Positions 12,453-24,107 are shown, counted from the stretch's first letter. The stretch is 64,000 nt of DNA from Diadema setosum (GCA_033980235.1 CM067076.1:32832383-32896382), one strand, 5' to 3'. Numbers and translations are program-made. Notes: a model not told the origin generated them from the sequence alone.

Positions 12453-13244
12453 GGTATTAGGGAGTTTTCGATTGGGTGAACGAGAAGGACGTGCCGCCGA
12501 GCGCAACCGTACGTCAAGGCGTCACGTCTGTACGTTGACCCGCTGCTAAAACACATTTCGATTTCGGGCGCCGGCGTCACGTCTCGTGGCGTGTGCAGGA
12601 GGCAACCAGGCCCTGTGCCTTGCGTGCATATAAGCGGAATTTGTGACTCGTTTCTGTACTTGTAATATTTATTTTGTCTTTGACTAGATGCGTATCCTGG
12701 GAGGAATTATGTGGATTTTAAAACATGATGCATGGTAAGACTAATAGGCAAATGCACTGCTGCACTAGCTAGGCCAAAAGCACCAAAATCTGTTTGCGTA
12801 CAGCATTACGTGTAAATGCATGTGTGGGACTACGGTAGGCAGTTGCAAAGTGCGAAACAGTGAAAACGGGCAAATAAAGAAGGTACCAGAGGCTGTAGTT
12901 TGTATGTCAGCGCTGCTGCTGTGACGTATCAAGATCATAAGCTTTCATGTAATTAGAATATAAATATTCTCTCGAAAGAAAAAGGAAAACAGGTGAACTG
13001 AGCACGGATTTCCCGAGAGTGATCGAGCTCTTTCGCACGATACCCGAGAGGAGTGTGACGTCATAGCAAGGGTGGGTTGAGCGCGGCGCAACCGATTTGG
13101 GTGGACGGTGATAACCGGGGTTAACGCGTTCGAAATTTGTGCGATGAGCCGAGGGTCGACACTCGCGCATGCGCAGTACGTAAAAACTACGTCATGACAG
13201 GGTGACGCCTGGCTCAACGTGCAAATCGAAAAGTCCCTAATACC
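12453..13244. mobile_element. MITE family J, CpG-rich, TTTTCGATT ends
   Basis: The ends GGTATTAGGGAGTTTTCGAT and ATCGAAAAGTCCCTAATACC are inverted copies with one mismatch. If the outer TTA/TAA is the target duplication, a PIF/Harbinger-type element is possible (inference). The 790-bp interior is much richer in CpG than its surroundings. A shorter relative is at 46057-46417. The open frames inside (87 and 111 codons) show no transposase features. Confidence 0.65.
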
Positions 13245-14445
13245 TTTTTCCGGTGGCCAAGTGCTTGACAAGCAAAACAAACAGCAGTAAAGGCTAACCT
13301 TAGGTTAATGGGTAGCCAATACCACATTACACTCACTTCACTGTCACAATGTCAAATACAACATTTCCCACACAAACTTAAGATTTTTCCATCTCGGGAC
13401 TACCGGACAACACCCTTTACATAAACGGGACACTGATATGCCTTTAAATGCTTGACGTTCTGCAGCTGCACTGTGTCAAGGAGTTGAGCTTCATTCAAGC
13501 GATAGTCAAGTAGATAGGTAATATTATATCTCTCACAAATTGCTTCTCGTCCTCTGATTGGTTGAGAGCACTGAAAACAACCAAACATAATTCTACCATA
13601 CAAATCCGCGTCTTGCTATTCTCCCTAGGAAAAATAGTAAAAAAACTATATCACGCTGGTGAAATTCGCGCCTTTTTTGCTTCGCGTCGCGACGCGAAAG
13701 GTTTCACATGTAAATGAATGGGTATCGCAGCACCTTCGCTTCGCGAGAGATTTCATGTACAAATGAATGGGTATCGCGGCGCCTTCGCTTCGAGAGAAGC
13801 ACACAGTCAATTTTCACGTACAATGAATGAGTATGGCTCACCGTAGACAATACTTGTAACGTTAGAGAAAATAACAGACTCAGAGACTCTTATCAAGCCA
13901 TCATTCTACCTAAAAAGATGCCCATGGCATTATGGAATAGAATATTATGTTACAACAGAGTAGGCGATATCATAGATCTATTAGACAACAACAATAAGCA
14001 AACATGGGCTCTAGATTCTAATGTTAGAGATCTTTACGACGTACCGTTGTTCGTAGATCTTGGTCTCATTCAGGTTTTAAAGATGGGTGTCGTAGACCCC
14101 CTATATAGAGATATTGGAAGGTCGTTCCAAAGTTTTGGGGTCATGTATGAGAAAGTATGATCCCCTCACTACGGTATGCTAGATTCAAGATTGTGTCTAT
14201 GCCTATCCCAATGTAGCACTGTCTGTAATTTTGGGGAGTTCATGCTTCGCCGCATGAAATTTGGTCTCACAGTTCATAAACTCGAGCGACCCACCCAAAA
14301 GATGTTGACAATAATGTAGTACTAGTAGATAGATCTAGGCCTGCTTAAATTATTTCTAGTGTAAGTTCAATTAGATCTAGCTAAGCCCTATTTCTACCTG
14401 TCTCACCGTAGTTCCCGTACTCTGAACATTATAGAAACCCTAATA
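13245..14445. other. Intron DNA with local CGCGA-rich duplication
   Basis: No gene. At about 13685-13800 a phrase of the form TTTCA-TGTA-AATGAATGGGTATCGC-GC-CCTTCGCTTCG is repeated two to three times. Otherwise nothing identified. Confidence 0.4.
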
Positions 14446-14891
14446 CAGTTGAACCTCTCGTATCCGGACAAGTCGGGACCGGGGCTCGTCCGGATAAGGG
14501 ATTTGGCTGGATACGGGAGACTCAATGCTTTATACATGTACATATACATACACATGTACTGATGTAGCCCATTGTAGTACCACATGTAGTAATGTGTATA
14601 CTGCAACCTTTTCATTGTTACACTCAGTAACAGACCCCAAAATAGAGGTTCGTGTTTGCAAGAATGAAATCATTTTCTTTTATAAATTCTTGGGATGATT
14701 TACCTAAATAATTATTAAGAAATGTATCAAGTATATGTAATTCATGTGCGTTTTTGTAGGAGTTCTCAAGGAGTTGGGAATCCCCCTTTCCTCCCGTAAT
14801 TATTAAAAAAGATAAAAAAATCACGGCGAGATTGCGTCCGGATAATAGAGAGATCCGGATAAAGGGAGGCCGGATAATAGAGGTTCAACTG
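14446..14891. mobile_element. pogo/Tigger-like MITE
   Basis: The ends CAGTTGAACCTCTCGTATCC and CCGGATAATAGAGGTTCAACTG are inverted and flanked by TA on both sides (14444-14445 and 14892-14893). CAGTTGAACCTC-type ends with TA target sites are typical of pogo-group Tc1/mariner elements. Subterminal TCCGGATAA motifs recur at both ends. It is 446 bp long with no transposase frame, so non-autonomous. Confidence 0.75.
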
Positions 14892-16378
14892 TAATTAAAA
14901 TTGTTACGAGAGTGTACTTACACTAATAGGATCTAGCAAACCCAGTCCCAGTAGAACACGAATCACACAAATTTACGATGGCACTCGATGCCTAATTAGG
15001 TGATACGCTATCAGCGTATCACCTATTGTGATTGTCAAAATCTCTCTTTATTTTTTTTTATTCTTCTTTCTTTCTGGACAATTTTGTGTCGTCAATATCT
15101 CAAGAATGACATTACGAAATAACATGACATTTTCAGTCGACATGTCTCATGACAAAATCTAGCCACAATAAGGTTTTCATGACAGTAACATATCTATGAC
15201 GTCATCTAGGCGCCATTTTGTGATTTTCGGACCTTGTCACATGATCGATCATAACTTCATAACTAGATGTCATTTCTGTATCATTTTCGGTGGACATGAA
15301 GTTCAGGTCACGCTCTATCTTACTTTCTAACGCTAGTTACACAGGTCATCATTACTTACGCGCGCGTCAAAATTTTAAAAGGCTCAAAACGACTTCCCAA
15401 TGGGAAATCTCGAAGTTTCAGACAATTTTAAGCGTTTCAAACATTTTCTCGCGTGCGCGTCCGTCCGCGCAATTTCGCGCGCAGAGCCCGTAAGCAACAT
15501 GAAAATGCAATTTTTTTGACTGATTTGGATTCCTGATACTTTGAGTAATAATATCCATTGATTTCCGATCGATTTCGACCTATAACAAAGGAATGCACTG
15601 GCGTCAAAGTTGAAATTCCGCGTGCGCGTCTTTCTGCAAATATAGTGAAAAAACATGTCTTTGTTTATTTCGCCATAGCTCTTTAAATCGTCCGTTGACC
15701 CTATATTTATATTGCATATTACAAAAGTATATGAATTGTAAATAACATTCCAAGTATCAGTATTGCCAGGCAAACGCGATGACGTCATCATATCGTCATT
15801 TTAAATCAAAAAAGTGGAATTGATTTTTTTGAGGTACTGTTTCTGACATTCATTTGCTCGTATCTCTGTTGTTTAAGCTCAATATTACCCCAAATTCAGA
15901 TATGTTGCACTTTGAACATTTGCCTTTCAAGTCCATGTAATGGTTTTGAAATATGATGACGTCATCATACTAGAAATTGTGATTAAAGGTAAAGACTCAA
16001 AATCAGACAAGTTTACGTGTTATGTCTATGGGAGGTGATTTTTTTTAAAACCATGCATTGACTTGACAACGTTTAAGCACCTTTACCTCATCTGATTTTA
16101 CTCCATTTCCTCTGAAACATAAATATGTTGTAGCTGAGACAATAAGCTTTAGTAATCATGCATTTTATGTTTTCAAATCTCCTCATCAGGTTGACAATTT
16201 TGCAATTTAAAACTGAAAATGAGAATGCAATCTGTACGGAACGATTCCCAATTTTTCTTTGCAACTGTATATTGATCGAATCCACGCTGCCACTTGTGGA
16301 AAGTTGAATAGCGCCATCACAAGTCAACACTGTCACGATAGTATTTAGATTTAAGTTTCGTACTCGATCTTCAGGACA

Positions 16379-16456
16379 GCCATGTGGCATAATCGGTTAG
16401 CGCGCTGGTTGTTCATAACGCCATACCGGAAGGCGAGAGGTTCGACTCCCGCAGGA
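16379..16456 (+). pseudogene. tRNA-Met(CAT)-like sequence
   Basis: TGGCATAATCGGTTAGCGCG fits a pol III A box, and GGTTCGACTCCC fits a B box. Between them the loop TTCATAA would present a CAT anticodon. The acceptor arms do not pair well, and the sequence is followed by T-rich DNA. It is best read as a tRNA-derived fragment, pseudogene or SINE head within the 4.4-kb element. Confidence 0.5.
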
Positions 16457-16755
16457 CTTTTATCCGTTCTTTCTTTTTTTCTCTTTTTTTCGGCAGTTCA
16501 GCTTTACTCCGATGTCATTTATCGTATTATTTTATCAAGTGTACGTAACCCGTGAACACGGCTGCTCTATTTCCCTTGTTTTGTATTGGAGTTTGGAGAT
16601 TGGGTTTGCTTCATTAATTTTGTCACACTTAATGTTGTAAATTGCCCCTTGTTACAGTGTCCCGCTTGCCACCAAATTTTTCGTTTGCTCTTTCCTTTTC
16701 TCTTCATTGGTTATTGTTATACTGTAACAGGATAGGTAGGAGCATGTACGTTTAA

Positions 16756-16840
16756 CCCGTTGAGGACGAATCCCGAGTATACTCGGGCAGGTGTCTATGG
16801 GAAATGCGTGTTGTAGCAAAATCAGTCCGTCCTCAACGGG
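16756..16840. mobile_element. Miniature piggyBac-like MITE, 85 bp
   Basis: TTAA lies on both sides (16752-16755 and 16841-16844). The ends CCCGTTGAGGACG and CGTCCTCAACGGG are perfect 13-bp inverted repeats. CCC termini at TTAA sites are typical of piggyBac-like elements. An internal perfect 16-bp palindrome CCCGAGTATACTCGGG follows the left end. Confidence 0.85.
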
Positions 16841-17071
16841 TTAAATAACTTGCAGGAATGGGAGCTGAATTGATTAACTCTAGTCCAGGTGTATGGCGTC
16901 TCGCTCATCTCTTTGAAATTCCAGGTTGTTATTGTTTGACCCAATAACGGAGTTGTAGACAGGTTATATGTTGCTATAGAGGTATCTTGTGCCACATGAA
17001 TGGAAAGCATCACTGTTTAGTAGTAGTAATGAACTTTTTCATGTTGTATATGGTATAAATATTTAAGATAA

Positions 17072-17076
<5 letters not shown>

Positions 17077-17139
<63 letters not shown>
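17077..17139. repeat. (AT)n microsatellite
   Basis: About 60 bp of uninterrupted AT between the two tandem duplicate units. Confidence 0.9.
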
Positions 17140-17143
<4 letters not shown>

Positions 17144-17154
17144 ATTAAAGATAA

Positions 17155-17761
17155 ATTTCACATCCGATCTTCGGTACAGCCGTGTGGCTTTATAGTCACT
17201 TAGCGCGCTGCATGGTCATTATGCACTACCTTAGGACGAGATGTTCGAGACCCGCAGGACGCTTTCATTTTTTTTCTCTCTCTTTCTTTGTGTTTCTTTT
17301 GGCAGTTCAGCTTTATTCCGATCGATGTCATTTATCGTATTATCTTATCAATTATACTACCCCACGACACACAGTCGCTCAAGTTCCTTTTTTTTTTTGT
17401 CGGAGGCTGGAGGTTGGATTTGCTTCATTTATCATACGTATTGTTTAAATTGCCCTTGGTACAGTGTCCCGCTTGCCAACTTTCCTTTTCCTTTTCCTTT
17501 TCTCGACGTTTGTTCCTGTTATATTGTCACAAGACAGGTCGGAAAATAATTTGCATAACTCAACTGGAGCAGGAATGACAACTGAATGAATTAACTCTAG
17601 GCCAGGTGTATGGCGTCTCGCTCATCTCTTTGAAATTCCAGGATGTTATCGTTTGACGCAATAACGGAGTTGTAGACAGGTTTTATGTTGCTATAGAGGT
17701 ATCTTGTGCCACATGAGTAGAAGGCATCACTGTTTAGTAGTAGTAATGAACTTTTTCATGT
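17155..17761 (+). repeat. Tandem duplicate unit, copy 2
   Basis: Second copy of the unit at 16370-17043, separated from it by an (AT)n tract. Its tRNA-like start (17170-17260) is more decayed than that of copy 1. It has no MITE at the equivalent of the TTAA site. Confidence 0.75.
17172..17262 (+). pseudogene. Decayed tRNA-like sequence
   Basis: Diverged duplicate of the tRNA-like segment at 16379. TGTGGCTTTATAGTCACTTAGCGCG and ATGTTCGAGACCC correspond to degenerate A and B boxes. Confidence 0.4.
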
Positions 17762-18625
17762 CCCTCCATGTCAATTATAGTGTGGTTTAAAGGGGTTGTG
17801 TGTCTATCTGCCAAAGAAAAGAAATAACTTATTTTCGTCATGGCTGTTTCTCTATACGTAGCCGTAGGTAATGAGTGTTGTTGGTATCTGAGCAGTGAAG
17901 AACAGAGCATCAGGCTAAAATTCCCCTTAGTTATACGCGCTAAGCGTTCAATTTGATATATCTTTCTTTATGTAGTCAATTCCTGCTAATGGAGTTACAG
18001 AATTATGTTATGACACGTTTCACTGTAAAAAGTTTGTAAAGCAAAGTTTATGGACAAGGCAAGCAATTGTACATGAATGATACCTACCATTGATTTCAGA
18101 GGGAAATTATGGTATGCCTAAATGTAAGGGTATCATTGCTTTGGAATTGCTGAGACAATATGCTTGGCACGAGGGCTTCCACTTCTAATAACTGATCCCT
18201 TTGAAGATGTGTCGGTCACGGGTGATCGTCATGATTCATCTTTCACGTAGAAGCTTATGTTCCACACTCTTGGTTCGAGAAGACTTACCATCTTACTTCA
18301 AATTGTTATTAATGGTAAAGACTCAAAATCAGACAAGTTTACGTGTTATGTCTATGGGAGGTGATCTTTTTTTTATGTGCATTGACTTGACAACGTTTAA
18401 GCACCTTTATCTCAGCTGATTTTGCTCCATTTCCTCTGTAACTTAAGTATGTGGTAACTGAGACAATAAGCTGCAGTAATCATGCATTTTATTTTTTGAA
18501 ATCTCCTCATCAGTTTGACAATTTTGCAGTTTAAAACTGAAAATGAGAATGGAATGTGGACAAAACGATTCCTGATTCATCTTTCACATACATAAGTTTA
18601 CGTTCCTCATATTTTCTCGTCGAGA

Positions 18626-18706
18626 CGTATGGCCGAGTGGTTAAAGGCGACGTCTCAGAGACGTGAGGTTGCACACGTGCGGGCTCGAACCCCACAAGAT
18701 CACGAA
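18626..18706 (+). pseudogene. tRNA-Leu(CAG)-like sequence
   Basis: TGGCCGAGTGGTTAAAGGCG is a near-perfect tRNA-Leu D arm with A box. ACGT-CTCAGAG-ACGT is an anticodon arm with a seven-base loop reading CAG. A long variable arm follows, then GGGCTCGAACCCC as T arm and B box. The acceptor ends do not pair (about AGACGTA against AAGATCA), so it is unlikely to be a functional tRNA. It lies inside the Helentron-like element. Confidence 0.5.
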
Positions 18707-18794
18707 ACAAAATACTTAGCTATTTTACTTTTTTTCTTCAATTTTGTATTACATATTCGTCCATGTAGAAATCACATTCGTATATAAACGCACC

Positions 18795-18796
<2 letters not shown>

Positions 18797-18852
<56 letters not shown>
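18797..18852. repeat. (CA)n microsatellite
   Basis: About 27 CA units within the Helentron-like element. Confidence 0.9.
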
Positions 18853-19410
18853 ATATCCCTCTTTGTGTTGGAGACCAAATTGCTTCGACTGCTGCAAAAT
18901 TTTGCAGGCTGACTTTGTCAAACCGATCATAGTATGTAATGACGACAACGGAGGTGTTGTACTTTGAACAATTGTCTTTCAAGACTGTGTCATTGTTTTG
19001 TACTTTGATGACGTCATCACACTGAAAATTGTGATTAAAGGCAAGGTATCAAAACCAGCCGATTATAGGTTTTATGTTTACGGCACGTATTTTTCCCAAG
19101 TTGCCAGAAATGGCATAGCGACATCAGTAGTTACAAGGCCGCATTTCCGTCTAGCAATGCAATACAATGTTCACGCGGCCACGTTGGTTGAGTGGGCATT
19201 GATTTTCTCCCTGTAATATCTATACATTTCTTTTTTGCCTTACCATTTCCGTGGATGTCCCGTGGCCGAGAGGTTAGAGAAACGGTTTTGCATACACGCT
19301 CAATATAACTTCAATGTGCCTATATCACATTCTTTTCTTTGTCGATCACAGATGACCGACATCTGATGACCCCAAGCGTATCACCTAACTCGTCAGTCTG
19401 ACGAGTTTCA

Positions 19411-19892
19411 TATCTCGTCTAACCTTAGAATTGCCGTCACTGAATTTTCTACCCAAATTTACAATGAATACTTGCATTTTTAACAGCAAAGGATAGTCCA
19501 CATTCATGTATAGACAGTTAGAAAACGCTAGAAAGACGATAAAAAAAAACCCCATAACAGCTGCAGCTCACATCAGGATAAACTCGAGCACACCAACGTA
19601 CCGTACTTGATGGACAGACTAGGCATACTGCATGCATGAAGCGCGTACTGAGTTTGCAGTTTGCGCATGTTTACCAGTACGTTGTACAGCAGTACACTGA
19701 GTACGTTTTGCGGCTGAGCGCGCAGTAGTCTCTTCATAATACGCGTACGCGCTGCCCTCCTCTGCTTTCCCAAGCATGATTCACCTGTCAATCTTCTCGA
19801 AAAGAGTGAAGCAAGATGTCCTAAAAAAAGGGTAAATCACAGAATACCAGCAGTCAATTACTCTTAAATTCGTTCGGAGGGATATAAAACAA
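19411..19892. other. Intron DNA, nothing identified
   Basis: No gene or repeat boundary was seen. The composition is moderately GC-rich near 19600-19760. Confidence 0.35.
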
Positions 19893-20081
19893 ATACACCA
19901 GGCCATTGTTCGAGGCACCGGTTGAAACTATGTGCCTTCGGTGACTTCAGTTTCGGTGACTTCAGTTTCGGCGACTTCAGTAGCACTATTTTCTTCGGGG
20001 CTGCGTCCCTCAGAAAATAGTGCTAATGAAGTCACCTCATGCACAGTTTCAACCAGAGCCTCCGTCTAAGGCCTGGTATAT
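19893..20081. repeat. Long hairpin-forming palindrome
   Basis: The outer arms ACCAGGCC and GGCCTGGT pair. CCGGTTGAAACTATG pairs with CATGCACAGTTTCAACCAG, and AGCACTATTTTCT pairs with AGAAAATAGTGCT around a CGGGGCTGCGTCCCT loop region. The left arm carries GTGACTTCAGTTTCG-type units three times. This is probably a foldback MITE; the folded RNA would resemble a long pre-miRNA-like hairpin. Confidence 0.6.
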
Positions 20082-20930
20082 TTGTATACTTGACAGCAGT
20101 GTGATTAAACCAGGGTAGTCCTGACAAAGCACCGATGGTAGCGGGGCATTGATCCTTGACCCACTCTCAGGGCCCTAGAGCCCTTCCCCATTCCCCCCCC
20201 CCCCCATGTGGCATATTTTGCTCAAACGCACAACCAATCAATCAAACCTATCAATAATCGCAACATGCCACAGTACATTGATAGCATCACAACCATACAT
20301 GTAGCTCTGCCATAGAATTTACATCACAGCAAAGAGTGCAATTTCCCCTACACTCTGCTGTACTGTATTTTTAGCATAAATGCATCTATAAAAAGTAACA
20401 AGTAAAAAATTTTGAATTTTGTGGTACACATTTTCCTTACAATGATAACAGTTGTAATCACTTGTGTAAGCCAGATTAGAAAGACTGTAATCAACTCCTA
20501 CTGTAAGACTCCTATTCCATGCACAAGTCGTCACACAAAGTCTTCATTTTTTGACACAAACCAAAACAGAATAAATCACGTCCTTCAATATAAAAGTTCT
20601 GCAGTTTGGACAGACTTTAAAAACAGACATGTTAGGGGTGGCATCATAGATGCTACATCATCGATCAAACTCTTGAGTGATTGCAACCAGCATTACCAAA
20701 CCAGGAAAAACTTGGAACTTCAAAATTCTGTTAAACATTCAAGTTTTATGGCTCAATCTTCATGGAATTTGAACCATCCTGTTTGTTTGCTTCCAGGCTT
20801 TCCATTGATTAAAGTTAAGTGAACTTTCGTATCTAATCCTGAAAACAAAGCAAAGCAAAAAATAATAATAATAAAAAGAGTAATAGAATAAAAAATAAAT
20901 ATACAAAGTCTGGTTCCATATGACACCTAC
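20082..20930. other. Intron DNA, nothing identified
   Basis: A C run at about 20197 and AT-rich sequence. A 136-codon open frame here has no recognisable motif and is probably chance. Confidence 0.35.
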
Positions 20931-21013
20931 CTGATTCCTGAGCTTTTTGTCGATGGCTTCAATATCTATACCCGTAGGGATAGACTGTAGTAGGATCATG
21001 CTGGACTGTTTCA
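20931..21013 (-). CDS. SLC30A1: ZnT1-like exon, start of C-terminal domain
   Basis: An 83-bp exon entered in phase 1 and left in phase 0. The acceptor is CTACAG|TGAAAC and the donor AATCAG|GTAGGT. With the last base of the previous exon it encodes L-KQSSMILLQSIPTGIDIEA and KKLRNQ. This matches the family pattern in which TM6 is followed by (P)LLKESxxILLQxxP...I and then the first helix of the cytosolic C-terminal domain. Only 507 bp of intron separate it from the TM5-TM6 exon, so these two are the closest pair in the gene. Confidence 0.92.
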
Positions 21014-21520
21014 CTGTAGAAATTGGAAGACAGTAATTCAAGGACATAATCAAGTGTGAGATTATACAAATATAATGTTTGCTGCCATGGCTGCCATTTA
21101 GGCAGAGATTTGAAGAATCAAATACAGTTAATTATCAAGGAGTGTAAAACCACAAGATCAATAAATTGATGAGAAAAACAGTTACTTTGGAAGCAATAAA
21201 CACTCAGGTATGCGGACCATTGATATAAACAGACAAAAGTAAAGAATAAAGTTTAAGTCTCCATATAATCTGTAAATGCAATCAATAATTTCTTGGTTTA
21301 CACTACACAAGTGTCATACCAATGCTACATGTATGTAGCTTTCATTGGTATGTGTTTTCAAAGCAAAAAGAGATTCACAAAAGTCGGCCATAGCCTGTCG
21401 GTACCCTGGAAAAGCCAAATTGAAGTTTATATCCGAACAGCAGGGGGGGGGGCGGGGGGGGATGCAGAAATTTCCCTGGGCACAAGAAATTTGTAATCAC
21501 TCCTAGACCTTGACACTCAC

Positions 21521-21706
21521 AGAGTGGCCATGTCGTGGTGCTGATGATGATGACGATAAGGATGCTGAGGACAGGGTCGACGGCGTAGATCCAGTTGCCC
21601 TTGGCAAACATGACGACCAGGGCGCTGATGATGACTACCACCGAGCCCAGGGCGTCCCCGAGAATGTGGAGGAACACGCCCCTCATGTTCAGCTGGGATG
21701 CAGAAC
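21521..21706 (-). CDS. SLC30A1: ZnT1-like exon, TM5 and TM6
   Basis: A 62-codon phase 1-1 exon. The acceptor is TTGCAG|GTTCTG and the donor CTCT|GTGAGT. The NMRGVFLHILGDALGSV stretch is nearly invariant in ZnT1 proteins. H and D of HILGD form the TM5 half of the intramembrane tetrahedral zinc site; the other half would lie on TM2 in the missing exon. TM5 covers roughly residues 7-30 and TM6 the IYAVDPVLSILIVIIIS stretch. DP before TM6 is also typical. This is the most diagnostic exon of the gene. Confidence 0.95.
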
Positions 21707-23219
21707 CTGCAATGCCATTTTGGAAACAAAAACAAGGCAATATGAAATAGGGATAAAATCAAGGTTATCGCGATTATAAACATAGAATATATAATTTTCC
21801 TTCTCCATATTAAAGTTAGGTTCTATTCGGAACAAAATCACACCACTCACCCATGGATGCCAACTCTCACACATTAGAAAAATCACAAGAATTCTAGAGA
21901 GCTACAGTACCGGGGAGAAGTTACTGGTGTATCTATACGTATGCATCTAACCATCATGTCGTGATATCTAATGCACAGAGGCTTTTATATTCTTTTGCAG
22001 ATGTCAAGGAAAGTGAATTTTTACCCATTTAGATGGCACATCTGCAGGAGCTACGCATGAAAGGAAACGAGGTTTCTGGATGGGATCTCCATGATAAAGT
22101 ACTGGGCAGGGAGTTCCAATGGTTGGTTTAAGTTCTAAATAAAGCTCCTCTGAACACCTACAATGTATCAATGGACTACCAACTGATTCCCTAAATGCAA
22201 AACATAGGATGAAGTGCCTTTCATTTGCAACTCACTTTAAAAAGTGATTTCAAAATCATTTCAAAACTATTTTCAGGTTTTTTTTTCCTACCTTATTTCA
22301 ATCTAGCTTCTTACATGTATATCAGGCATTCCAAATAGCAAATTCTGTACAAATTGCTGTCTGTAAAATAATTAAATGAGTGGATCACTAAGGTTCCTTT
22401 TCCCTCATCTCCCAAATAGAAAAGAGGTTAAGGCCCTGTCACACCTTTCTGGGCAAGCCTTGTGTGTGATTTGTGGAGAGCAATTTTTGCTACGCGGAGA
22501 TCCCCGCAGATGGCCCGCACATGACAGTACCTTGCATGTATCTTGCCTGTACATGTAGTTGCCCACAGGTGCGCACGCGAATCCTATTAACCCACAGCCA
22601 TGTTTAGGCCCTGTCACACCTTTCTGGGCAAGCTATGTGGGCTTGTTGCGTGTGGGGATTTTCCAGCATACAGGACAATTTCTGAGGGCAGACAAGGATT
22701 TGGGCAAGTTTTGCATATGTCTTACCTACCGGACGCCTGTTACTTAAGTTCTACTTGCGAGTATTCTGTGTGACGTGCATGCCAGGCGCATGGGGGCTGA
22801 CAATTAGTGAATGAATTCCTCTGAAGGACTATTTATTTGGCAGAGGTCTCAGAGAATGTCATTATCCTGGCTGCAGCCGACTCTCAACTAACTAGCAGAA
22901 TGGCAGTTACTGACCCTCGGCATGCACACAATTTGCTTGTATATCTCCCTCCACGCCTGCTAAACTGACCAGGTACACAGATGTTGGCAGTATCAACACT
23001 GTTCCTTGCCAGTAAAACACCCATATTATGCTCGTAGAATGTTGTCTGAGTGGACCTCTGCTGGCACTCAAATAATCATCCTAATATTCCACAGCTTTCA
23101 GACATCTGAATAAAGAGTTGTGACACAGATCTCCACACTTTATTTCTGATGAGCCCATTCAAAGTACAAATAGCAAGGTACCATTACCATACCAATACAA
23201 ATTCATTTACCCTCTACTA
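21707..23219. other. Intron DNA with a short direct repeat
   Basis: Intron between the His-rich and TM5-TM6 exons. The phrase GGCCCTGTCACACCTTTCTG (with GGCAAGC following) occurs at about 22432 and again at about 22606, suggesting a decayed element. Otherwise nothing identified. Confidence 0.4.
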
Positions 23220-23267
23220 TTAAAACAAATCATGTGTTGTTTGAAGGTTTGCATGGTGAAGTAAATG

Positions 23268-23613
23268 AGGAAGAAAGATTTGCGGTGACACCATGTGTAT
23301 GTAGTCCTTAATCGGATCGCTGTTTGGCAGAAGAGCCTAGAAAGAGGAGAAACGAAGAGGGAAGCGACATATGGGGGTTGTGAGGAGGGCAGAAAGTGAA
23401 GAGTGGGAGACAGTAATGGGCTACAGGTTGAAGTTGCACTAGTGGAGACGGTAGAGAAAGGAACACAGAGAGTGGTAAGGAAGAATAGTGTGAGAATCAA
23501 GTAGGATGTTCGGACATCGTTAGAAGGGGAAAGATGAAATAGAAGGGAAGAGGAAGAGGAAGGAGTTGAATGTTGGAGAATCATGGAGATAGGAGAGAGC
23601 AGTAAAGATTCAT
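23268..23613 (-). repeat. Inverted duplication, left arm (346 bp)
   Basis: Reverse complement of 24108-24453, equal in length and with at least one base difference (a C/T difference inside the CACTTTxTGCCC segment). It is GA-rich on the plus strand. The open frame on its minus strand is the same sequence as the frame in the right arm, so neither is independent coding evidence. Confidence 0.9.
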
Positions 23614-23743
23614 GAAACCAAGAGAAGAAAAAACGAAGTCGGCGAACAGTGTGGCTATGGAATGCGGAATCAATGGAGAAGGGACGAATAATCCCTCGAA
23701 GGAAGGGTAAGTAGAGGAGAGATGAGAATATGTTGATAGAAGG

Positions 23744-23748
<5 letters not shown>

Positions 23749-23792
<44 letters not shown>

Positions 23793-23804
23793 GGGGGGGG
23801 GGGG
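23749..23804. repeat. (GA)n and G-run in the inverted-repeat spacer
   Basis: A GA microsatellite of about 40 bp followed by a 12-13-base G run. It explains the poly-Ser/Leu frame on the minus strand. Confidence 0.85.
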
Positions 23805-24107
23805 ACAAAGAAAAGAAGTAGAAAAGAACAAATTGAAATTCAATACGTAAATCAGAGGGAGCTAGTATGGATCCTAGAATGAAATGCTGCTGAGAGGGAG
23901 AAAAAAAAAAATGGAAAGGAAAATTGATGACAGTTAAGTCCTGAAAAGGTTCCTGTGGGAGAAAAGCAAAAATAAGAAATCAAAATGAGGTTAAAGTGTA
24001 GACCTGAGGAGAGAAGACAAGAGAATTAACCTGTGGAGAAATGTGTAGATTAAGTAGTGGTCCTGAAAAGGACCGTTGGGTTGTATGGAAGGAAGAAATA
24101 AAAGAAA

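Larger units (their letters stand above)
16370..17043 (+). repeat. Tandem duplicate unit, copy 1
   Basis: Unit from the tRNA-like sequence to GTAATGAACTTTTTCATGT. It matches 17155-17761 along its length (for example CCAGGTGTATGGCGTCTCGC and the CGATGTCATTTATCGTATTA segments). This copy carries the 85-bp piggyBac-like MITE at 16756-16840, which is absent from copy 2. Confidence 0.75.
14997..19410 (+). mobile_element. Helentron-like element with tRNA-like inserts, 4.4 kb
   Basis: The left end is a 12-bp-stem hairpin (AGGTGATACGCT-atc-AGCGTATCACCT). The right end repeats AGCGTATCACCTA at 19375, then a CTCGTCAG-t-CTGACGAG hairpin at 19389-19405. A subterminal inverted repeat plus a 3' hairpin is the layout described for Helentrons and their non-autonomous relatives. 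The interior contains an imperfect tandem duplication (about 16370-17043 and 17155-17761), a second copy of the 15980-16250 segment at 18312-18570, an AT microsatellite, a CA microsatellite, and tRNA-like sequences. No replicase or helicase frame was recognised. Class assignment is inference; the terminal structure and duplications are seen directly. Confidence 0.6.

Noticed and set aside
18626..18706. Functional tRNA-Leu gene
   Set aside because: The D, anticodon and T arms look right, but the acceptor stem does not pair and the copy lies in decayed duplicated DNA.
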